This document shows positions 58,084 through 64,000 of a stretch of DNA of 64,000 bases, in pieces. How positions within the stretch are numbered: the stretch's first letter is position 1; every line of letters starts with the position of its first letter. The notes beneath the pieces were generated by a model that saw only the letters and a list, made by a program, of their open reading frames with translations, had not been told where the DNA came from and made no database searches. The position numbers and the translations under genes were made by a program. This DNA comes from Nocardia aobensis NBRC 100429. Lineage in GTDB: Bacteria > Actinomycetota > Actinomycetes > Mycobacteriales > Mycobacteriaceae. Where the stretch lies: the NCBI RefSeq assembly GCF_000308375.1, contig NZ_BAFQ01000142.1:1-64000 (forward strand), given 5' to 3'.

Positions 58084-58869
58084 ATGCCGAACATCGTCGT
58101 ACTGATCAAGCAGGTTCCCGACACCTGGTCCGAGCGCAAGCTCAGCGATGGTGACTACACCCTCGACCGGGAGGCCGCCGACGCGATCCTGGACGAGATC
58201 AACGAGCGTGCCGTCGAAGAGGCTCTGCTGATCAAGGAAGCCCAGGGCGGCGAGGTCACCGTTCTCGCCATGGGTCCCGAGCGTGCCACCGAGGCCATCC
58301 GCAAGGCGCTGTCCATGGGTGCCGACAAGGCCATCCACGTCAAGGACGACGCCATCCACGGCTCCGACGCCGTGCAGACCGCGTGGGTGCTCGCCGGTGC
58401 GCTGGGCCAGATCGAAGGCATCGAGCTCGTCATCGCCGGTAACGAGGCCACCGACGGCCGCGCCGGCGCCGTGCCGGCCATCATCGCCGAGTACCTGGGC
58501 ATCCCGCAGCTCACCCACCTGCGCAAGCTGACCGTCGACGGCGACAAGATCTCCGGCGAGCGCGAGACCGACGAGGGCGTGTTCAAGCTCGAGGCGAACC
58601 TGCCCGCCATCGTCTCGGTCACCGAGAAGATCAACGAACCCCGCTTCCCCTCCTTCAAGGGCATCATGGCCGCGAAGAAGAAGGAAGTGCAGACGTTCAC
58701 GCTGGCCGACCTGGGCATCGACCCGTCGACCGTCGGCGTGGGCAATGCCGGCACCGCAGTCTCCGGTGTCACCCCGAAGCCGCCGCGCACCGCGGGCGAG
58801 AAGGTCGTCGACGAGGGCGAGGGCGGCAACCAGGTCGCGCAGTACCTCATCGGCCAGAAGGTCATCTGA
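58084..58869 (+). CDS. etfB: electron transfer flavoprotein beta subunit
   Basis: 261 residues with the ETF-beta pattern MPNIVVLIKQVPDT, AMGPERATEAIRKALSMGAD and AGNEATDGRAG. It carries electrons from acyl-CoA dehydrogenases to the respiratory chain. AGGAGG lies 13 bases upstream. Operon with etfA; equivalent to FixA (Rv3029c). Confidence 0.95.
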   Translation: MPNIVVLIKQVPDTWSERKLSDGDYTLDREAADAILDEINERAVEEALLIKEAQGGEVTVLAMGPERATEAIRKALSMGADKAIHVKDDAIHGSDAVQTAWVLAGALGQIEGIELVIAGNEATDGRAGAVPAIIAEYLGIPQLTHLRKLTVDGDKISGERETDEGVFKLEANLPAIVSVTEKINEPRFPSFKGIMAAKKKEVQTFTLADLGIDPSTVGVGNAGTAVSGVTPKPPRTAGEKVVDEGEGGNQVAQYLIGQKVI

Positions 58870-58910
58870 GCCCACCGAGCGCAATCACCACAGACTTCAG
58901 GAGAAGCAAC

Positions 58911-59870
58911 ATGGCAGAAGTACTCGTGCTCGTCGAGCACGCCGAAGGTGCCCCCAAGAAGGTCACCACCGAACTCCTCACCGCCGCCCGCACGCTGGGC
59001 ACCCCGGCCGCGGTCGTGCTGGGTGCGCCCGGTACCGCCGACAAGCTGGCCGACGCGCTGACCTCGGCCGGTGCCGAGAAGATCTACGTCGCCGAGTCCG
59101 ACGACGTCGAGGGCTTCCTGGTCACCCCGAAGGTCGACGTGCTGGCCGGTCTGGTCGAGTCGGCGTCGCCGGCCGCCGTGCTGGTCGCCGCGTCCGCCGA
59201 GGGCAAGGAGGTGTCGGGTCGCCTGGCCGCCCGCATCGGCTCGGGCCTGCTGGTCGACGTCATCGACGTCAAGTCCGACGGCACCGCCGTGCACTCGATC
59301 TTCGGTGGCGCGTTCACCGTGGACGCCAAGGCCACCGGCGACGTGCCGGTGATCTCGGTGCGCCCGGGCGCGATCGAGGCGGCCCCGCAGGCCGGCGCCG
59401 GCGAGAAGGTGACCGTCGAGGTTCCGGCTCAGGAAGAGGGCGTCACCAAGGTGACCTCCCGCGAGCCCGTCGCCGGTGGCGACCGTCCGGAACTCACCGA
59501 GGCCACCATCGTGGTCTCCGGTGGCCGCGGCGTCGGCAGCGAGGACAACTTCCACAAGGTCGTCGAGCCGTTGGCCGACGCGCTGGGTGCCGCGGTCGGC
59601 GCCTCGCGTGCCGCCGTCGACTCGGGCTACTACCCGGGCCAGTTCCAGGTCGGCCAGACCGGTAAGACCGTGTCGCCGCAGCTGTATGTGGCGCTTGGCA
59701 TTTCGGGCGCGATCCAGCACCGCGCCGGCATGCAGACCTCGAAGACCATCGTCGCCGTCAACAAGGACGAAGAGGCGCCGATCTTCGAGATCAGCGACTA
59801 CGGCATCGTGGGCGACCTGTTCAACGTCGCGCCGCAGCTGACCGAGGCGGTCAAGACCCACAAGGGCTGA
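58911..59870 (+). CDS. etfA: electron transfer flavoprotein alpha subunit
   Basis: 319 residues with the FAD-binding C-terminal signature: [33 protein letters not shown] and [17 protein letters not shown] lies 6 bases from the ATG. Forms the heterodimer with etfB and ends at a strong terminator. Confidence 0.95.
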   Translation: MAEVLVLVEHAEGAPKKVTTELLTAARTLGTPAAVVLGAPGTADKLADALTSAGAEKIYVAESDDVEGFLVTPKVDVLAGLVESASPAAVLVAASAEGKEVSGRLAARIGSGLLVDVIDVKSDGTAVHSIFGGAFTVDAKATGDVPVISVRPGAIEAAPQAGAGEKVTVEVPAQEEGVTKVTSREPVAGGDRPELTEATIVVSGGRGVGSEDNFHKVVEPLADALGAAVGASRAAVDSGYYPGQFQVGQTGKTVSPQLYVALGISGAIQHRAGMQTSKTIVAVNKDEEAPIFEISDYGIVGDLFNVAPQLTEAVKTHKG

Positions 59871-59890
59871 TCGAGACCCCTGCAGGGAGT

Positions 59891-59936
59891 ACGGCTCGCC
59901 GAATCGGTACCTCGCGGTATCGGTTCGGCGAGCCGT
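59891..59936. terminator. strong terminator after etfBA, between convergent genes
   Basis: Perfect 13-bp outer arms ACGGCTCGCCGAA and TTCGGCGAGCCGT around a 20-base loop that itself pairs partly. Confidence 0.85.
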
Positions 59937-59950
59937 CTGTGTTCGCGGAG

Positions 59951-60358
59951 TCAGTCCGGCGGACGCGGCGTCCGGTTCCCGCCGACGGTGATGCCGATGA
60001 CGGTCGGTATGCACAGCGCGAGCCCCCACGGCACCTCGACCCAGAACGGCCAGAAGTATCCGGCGCCGGTGGCCAGCCAGATCACGACGCACAGGATGTT
60101 GACGAAGACCCACGGCGTCCACATGATCAGCACCCAGGGCGGTACCCGCCCGGCCCCGGCGGCGCCCGGCCGCTCCCGCACCGCCGGCAGATCCGACAGG
60201 ATCGGCGACAACTCCCCGTAGGTGCGCGCGGCATAGACCTGCTGGACCCGGTCGTCGAATTCGGCGAGATTCAATCGCCCCTCGTTCATCGCCGAGCGCA
60301 ATCGCTCGACGATCTCCTCCCGGTCCGCGTCCGAGGCCCGCACGTGCTCGTTTCCCAC
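59951..60358 (-). CDS. DUF1707 membrane protein
   Basis: 135 residues: an N-terminal DUF1707 domain (RASDADREEIVERLRSAM, EGRLNLAEFDDRV), then two membrane spans (about 74-95 and 101-124). This is the usual small SHOCT-like actinobacterial envelope protein with no known biochemistry. Monocistronic. Confidence 0.9.
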   Translation of the reverse strand: MGNEHVRASDADREEIVERLRSAMNEGRLNLAEFDDRVQQVYAARTYGELSPILSDLPAVRERPGAAGAGRVPPWVLIMWTPWVFVNILCVVIWLATGAGYFWPFWVEVPWGLALCIPTVIGITVGGNRTPRPPD

Positions 60359-60471
60359 GGGCCAAGCCTAGAGGCGACCCTCGCCACGCGCCGGGGAACA
60401 TCATCCGGAACCCTTACGGGCAGGCGGTAATCCGCTTGCGCTCCCCCGCCGCGCTCGGCAAGGCTGAGGCG

Positions 60472-61497
60472 GTGCCGACTCCGACCGGACCGCCGATCAC
60501 GCTCCCACCCGAGGTCGTCGAGACCGTGAGCACGGTCTTCGGCGCGCGCGGACGGACCTGGCTCGCCGAACTTCCCGAGCGCGTCGAGACCCTGTGCGCG
60601 CTCTGGCAACTGACGCCGCTCGGCTCCGCGTTCGCCGGTGGCACCCATTCCTGTGCCGCTCCCGTCCGCCGCGCCGACGATTCGGTGGCGGTGCTGAAGA
60701 TTCCGGTGGTCGACGAGGAGAACGTGGGCGAGGCGGCCGGACTGTACTGCTACGACGGCGACGGAGCGGTCCGCCTGTACGACTACGACCCCGGCAGCGG
60801 CGCCCTGCTGCTCGAGTGGGCGCGGCCGGGTACGCCACTGCTGGCACAGCCCGGATTCCCCAGTCTGGAAGGTTTGCCGGAACACGCGGACAAGGTCGAT
60901 CGGGCCTGCCGCTTGTATCGGCGTCTGCGCCGCCCTCCGGTCGCGCTTCCCGACGGCTATCCGGACATTCCCAGCGTTTCCGCCGTGATCGCCGACTGGA
61001 CGGTCCGCTTCGAACAGCCGAAACCCGAACTGGTCCACGCCGTTCCGTCCACCCTCCTGGACGCCGCGACGGCTCACTGCGCCGAACTGTCCCGGCCGCA
61101 GGAACCGCTGGTCGTCGTCAATCGGGATACCCACCTGGGCAATATCGTTGCCGCCGAGCGGGAGCCGTGGCTGCTGATCGATCCGAAACCGTGTCTCGGC
61201 GAGGCCGCATTCGACGTCGGCTTCCTGATCATGATTCGGATTCAGCGCTTGCCGACCGCCGAGCACGCGAAACGAATGGTCGCCGCCACGGCCGCGGCCA
61301 CCGGCGTCGACCCCGGACGAGCGTGGCGCTGGGCGTTTCTGCGGGCAATGGAGGAAATATCCTGGGCCGTCGATGATCACGCACCCGAAGACCTGCGGTT
61401 ACACCTCGCCGTCGCCACCGCACTGCACGCCGTCGCGGCGTCTTTCGAGGTGAATCGAGGCCCGGTGAACCCGCCGAGTCCGAAACACCGGCGATGA
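60472..61497 (+). CDS. APH(6)-like phosphotransferase
   Basis: About 341 residues resembling streptomycin 6-phosphotransferases: AVLKIPV for the ATP-binding Lys, RDTHLGNI as the catalytic loop and LLIDPKPCLGEAAFDVG for metal binding. The loop has NRD rather than the usual HGD. GTG 60472 has AAGG 8 bases upstream; a TTG at 60436 is less likely. It may act on an aminoglycoside or on another substrate; resistance is not shown. Confidence 0.85.
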   Translation: MPTPTGPPITLPPEVVETVSTVFGARGRTWLAELPERVETLCALWQLTPLGSAFAGGTHSCAAPVRRADDSVAVLKIPVVDEENVGEAAGLYCYDGDGAVRLYDYDPGSGALLLEWARPGTPLLAQPGFPSLEGLPEHADKVDRACRLYRRLRRPPVALPDGYPDIPSVSAVIADWTVRFEQPKPELVHAVPSTLLDAATAHCAELSRPQEPLVVVNRDTHLGNIVAAEREPWLLIDPKPCLGEAAFDVGFLIMIRIQRLPTAEHAKRMVAATAAATGVDPGRAWRWAFLRAMEEISWAVDDHAPEDLRLHLAVATALHAVAASFEVNRGPVNPPSPKHRR

Positions 61498-61783
61498 ACA
61501 TATTCCCTACCGAGCCGTAGATAACGAATCGGTCGCTGCCACCCGGAATTGCTGCTATCTTTGCTGTCGTCGGGTGCTGGGGCCGATCGGGATCCTCCAC
61601 CGGTAGGTCGATGGTGAATTCGCCTGTCCGGTAAGCGCTTCGAGGTCCCATTCAGGTTAGGTGCAGTATCATCCTGCCTGCCGCGTTCCCGCCGTCCGAC
61701 CTGAGTGTTATCCCGGCCGCGTCGTTCGCGGTCGTCGAGTAGGGAAGGACGAAGCGGCCGGAAATCCGGCACCGAGGGAACTG
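61498..61783. other. 286-base intergenic region before the conservon
   Basis: Presumably holds the cvn promoter and leader. I see no clear operator or small gene. Confidence 0.5.
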
Positions 61784-63283
61784 ATGAATCAAGCTACCGC
61801 CGTGACTCTTTCGTGGATCCTCGCCGCAATTCTGATACTGACGATCGCGGGAGCTCTGTATGCCGCGTATTACGCGTCGCAGCAGCGCGCCCGCGCCCGC
61901 AGTGCCGAGGCGGAATTGCGCGCCCACGAGGACGAGCTCGAACATTTCACGAGCACCACAATGGGTTTGGTGGCCGACTCGGTGCGCCGCGCCGAATCGA
62001 CGGTCGAATTGCCCGCCATCGACCGCGGCGGTTCTCGCTTCGCCCAGCTGCTGCAGCGGCTGACCGAGCGTTACGCCGACGACCTGCACCGAGTGGCCGC
62101 CGAAACCCATGAACGCACCAGCCATGAGCTGGAATACGAGAAGCAGCAGGCGATCTCCGCCACCGAGGCCAGTATCCGCGAACAGGTCGAGAACGCCTCC
62201 CGCGAGGCGACCAGCGCCGCGGTGCGCGCGTTCGGTACCTCCGTGGTCAGCCTGGGCGCCGACGTCGGCCAGGTGGTGAGCGCCGCGCTGCGCCAGCACC
62301 GCGGTGACGACGTCTACGAGACGCTGATCCGCATCGACCACAGCGTCCAGCAGATGATCCGCCAGGCGCAGTCGTACGTGATCGTCTGCGGTGGTCTGCC
62401 CGGCCGCCGCTGGCCGCAGCAGTCGCTGACCGACATCGTCGGCGGCGCGATCGGCCGCGTCCGCGACTTCACCCGGATCCGGCCGCAGCAGCTCGACCGC
62501 GTGATCATCAGCCGTGCGGTCGAACCGCTGGTGCACACGCTGGCCACGCTGCTGGACAACGCGCTGCGGTACTCGCCGCCGACCTCGTTCGTGGACGTCA
62601 CCTTCCAGGAGGGCCACCACGGCCTGACGGTGATCATCGACGACGCCGGTGTGCGGATGAACCCCGAACAGATGGAAGAGGCCCGCCAGGTCCTCGCCGG
62701 CGAGCGCACCGTCGACATCCATCAGCTGGGCCCGACCCCGCGGGTGGGTTTCCCGGGCATCGCCGCGCTGGCCCGCCGCTACGGCTTCACCGTGTACATC
62801 GACGGCCCCAATATCTACGGTGGTATGCGCGCGATGGTCTACGTACCCGAGGGACTGCTGGCCGCCCGGCCCGACAACCTCGAAAGCGTCACAGCTCCAC
62901 CGATTTCCACACCGATCGAGGTCGCCGCGGCACCCGCCGCGGTCGCGAGCGGCAATGCTGCCCCCGCACCGGTGAGCCCCGCCCCGGTGAGCCTCGCCCC
63001 GGCGCCGGCCGCCCCGGTCGCCGAGGCCGAACCGTTGCCGGCCGCGGACCCGACACCGACCGGTCAGTCGTCCACGGTGCACGAGATCACGCCGGGCGGG
63101 CTGCCGCGCCGGCGGCGGCGCAGCGTGGCGTTGCCCGCCTCCGCCCGCGGGCCCCGCACCGATACCGGACAGCCGCATACCGATACGGGTCTGCCCCGTG
63201 TCGATATCGCCGAAGCCTGGCAGACCGGTTCCACCAGCGGACGTGCAGCCGCACATGACAACTCCGAAGGGATGACATCCTGA
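61784..63283 (+). CDS. cvnA: conservon sensor-like ATPase CvnA
   Basis: 499 residues: one membrane span at about 9-31, a coiled coil rich in Ala/Glu (about 35-165), and a histidine-kinase-like ATPase with N-box LATLLDNALRYSPP and G-box-like GFPGIAAL. No phospho-His box is obvious. The C-terminal 150 residues are Pro/Ala-rich. ATG 61784 replaces a longer frame start. It is the sensor of a G-protein-like system; CvnB follows with a TGATG overlap. Confidence 0.9.
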   Translation: MNQATAVTLSWILAAILILTIAGALYAAYYASQQRARARSAEAELRAHEDELEHFTSTTMGLVADSVRRAESTVELPAIDRGGSRFAQLLQRLTERYADDLHRVAAETHERTSHELEYEKQQAISATEASIREQVENASREATSAAVRAFGTSVVSLGADVGQVVSAALRQHRGDDVYETLIRIDHSVQQMIRQAQSYVIVCGGLPGRRWPQQSLTDIVGGAIGRVRDFTRIRPQQLDRVIISRAVEPLVHTLATLLDNALRYSPPTSFVDVTFQEGHHGLTVIIDDAGVRMNPEQMEEARQVLAGERTVDIHQLGPTPRVGFPGIAALARRYGFTVYIDGPNIYGGMRAMVYVPEGLLAARPDNLESVTAPPISTPIEVAAAPAAVASGNAAPAPVSPAPVSLAPAPAAPVAEAEPLPAADPTPTGQSSTVHEITPGGLPRRRRRSVALPASARGPRTDTGQPHTDTGLPRVDIAEAWQTGSTSGRAAAHDNSEGMTS

Positions 63284-63711
63284 TGGCCACACCCGGCACC
63301 ACTGTGACCGACGGCGACAACAAGCTGTCGTGGATGCTCGAGGATCTGACCGTTCCCGGCGTCCGATTCGCCGTACTACTGTCCGAAGACGGCCTGCGCA
63401 TCGCCCACGTCGGCGCCATCTCCCTCGACGACGCCGAACGCTTCGCCGCTGCGGCCTCGGGCCTCAGATCCCTGGGCAAGGCCCTCAGCGAATTCTGTGG
63501 CCCCGCGAATACGGTGCGGCAGAACATGACCGAGTACGACGAGGGCATGATCTTCATCACCGCAGCCGGTGAGGGCGCCCTGATCGGCGTCTCGACCATG
63601 CCCGACGTCGACGTCAGCATGGTCGCGCACCGGATGAACGAACTCGCCGTCAGAGTCGGCCGCGAACTCGGCAGCCTGCCCCGCCACAGGCCCGGTAGCG
63701 ATCGGGCATGA
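63283..63711 (+). CDS. cvnB: roadblock/LC7 protein CvnB
   Basis: 142 residues of the roadblock fold: LSWMLEDLTVPGVRFAVLLS, DGLRIAHVGAISLDDAERFAA and GEGALIGVSTMPDVDVSMV. It is the presumed partner regulating the CvnD GTPase. Its stop overlaps the cvnC start as ATGA. Confidence 0.93.
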   Translation: MATPGTTVTDGDNKLSWMLEDLTVPGVRFAVLLSEDGLRIAHVGAISLDDAERFAAAASGLRSLGKALSEFCGPANTVRQNMTEYDEGMIFITAAGEGALIGVSTMPDVDVSMVAHRMNELAVRVGRELGSLPRHRPGSDRA

Positions 63712-64000
63712 GCAAGCACCGGCGCGATCCCGACCTGGTCCGTGCCTACGTACGCACGGGCGGACGTACCCGTGCGAGTCGTTCGGTCGACCTGGTGACA
63801 CTTGTTGTGGCAGCACAGGATCCGACGCCCGGTGCCAGTCCGGACGCGCGCCGGGTTTTGAACGTCTGTAGTCGGCACGCTGCACTGTCGCTCGCCGAGG
63901 TGGCCGCATATCTCGACCTGCCGCCCTCGGTAGTGAAGATCGTGGTATCGGACCTGCTCGACAGCGGCCATCTGGTCAACCCGACCCCGGCGGACTATGT
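63708..64000 (+). CDS. cvnC: DUF742 protein CvnC (truncated by window end)
   Basis: 97 codons are visible: DPDLVRAYVRTGGRTRAS at the start, then a winged-helix-like DUF742 core (RVLNVCSRHAALSLAEVAAY, then PPSVVKIVVSDL). A full DUF742 protein is about 120 residues, so only its tail is missing; the GTPase gene cvnD would lie beyond. Confidence 0.92.
   Translation, partial: MSKHRRDPDLVRAYVRTGGRTRASRSVDLVTLVVAAQDPTPGASPDARRVLNVCSRHAALSLAEVAAYLDLPPSVVKIVVSDLLDSGHLVNPTPADY

Noticed and set aside
60472..61497. Calling the phosphotransferase a confirmed streptomycin resistance gene
   Set aside because: The catalytic loop differs (NRD for HGD) and many relatives act on other substrates; only the family is supported.

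Overview
The window looks like chromosome of a high-GC mycolate actinobacterium, most likely Nocardia or a close relative. Supporting signs are a stand-alone carboxylic acid reductase, a mycothiol-dependent formaldehyde dehydrogenase pair, a CYP125-type steroid P450 with a KstR-like operator, a gene order matching the mycobacterial methylglucose lipopolysaccharide (MGLP) region next to fixAB, an Scr1-type HTH/DUF397 cassette and the start of a conservon. I saw no rRNA, tRNA, CRISPR array, transposase or integrase. About 65 protein genes are supported, most of them in operons with ATGA or GTGA stop/start overlaps.

Region 1 (1-10.5 kb): a three-gene redox operon (PF10118-type hydrolase, ferredoxin reductase, EphD-like hydrolase/SDR fusion); a lipoprotein; a divergent HxlR regulator and SDR pair; the car gene with a 64-residue protein downstream; and a decayed remnant of a 4,5-dihydroxyphthalate decarboxylase-like gene.

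Region 2 (10.5-19 kb): an aldo/keto reductase; an alpha/beta hydrolase fused to a DUF6817-like tail and flanked by two copies of a 72-bp inverted-repeat element; an HTH-DUF5753 regulator with three DUF397 paralogues and a divergent set of three small genes; the mycothiol dehydrogenase/MBL pair; a GH19-like secreted enzyme; and ppnP.

Region 3 (19-29 kb): a probable sterol or lipid catabolism island with three P450s, a 3Fe-4S ferredoxin, three SDRs, an aldehyde dehydrogenase and a DapB-like dehydrogenase. Three promoters carry KstR-like boxes.

Region 4 (29-42.4 kb): a proline-rich membrane protein, a leaderless tail-lysozyme protein, an alcohol dehydrogenase, a PPOX protein, a PfkB kinase and a P-loop kinase, the lutABC operon, an aldehyde dehydrogenase/DUF779 pair with a GAF plus BTAD-type regulator, a DUF385 protein and msrA.

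Region 5 (42.5-49.7 kb): a general-stress signalling block with an RsbW-like kinase, sigF with its own UsfX-like anti-sigma factor, a STAS antagonist, a response regulator, a CHASE3 histidine kinase, a receiver/PP2C phosphatase and a PAS-ANTAR protein. Two putative sigma-F promoters lie in front of the STAS gene and msrA.

Region 6 (49.7-60.4 kb): an OlsB/OlsA-like acyltransferase pair, a PadR-controlled ABC exporter, the MGLP-type trio (GT4, GH57, methyltransferase) and divergent fixAB followed by a strong terminator. Region 7 (60.4-64 kb): an APH(6)-like kinase, then cvnA, cvnB and a truncated cvnC of a conservon that runs off the right edge.
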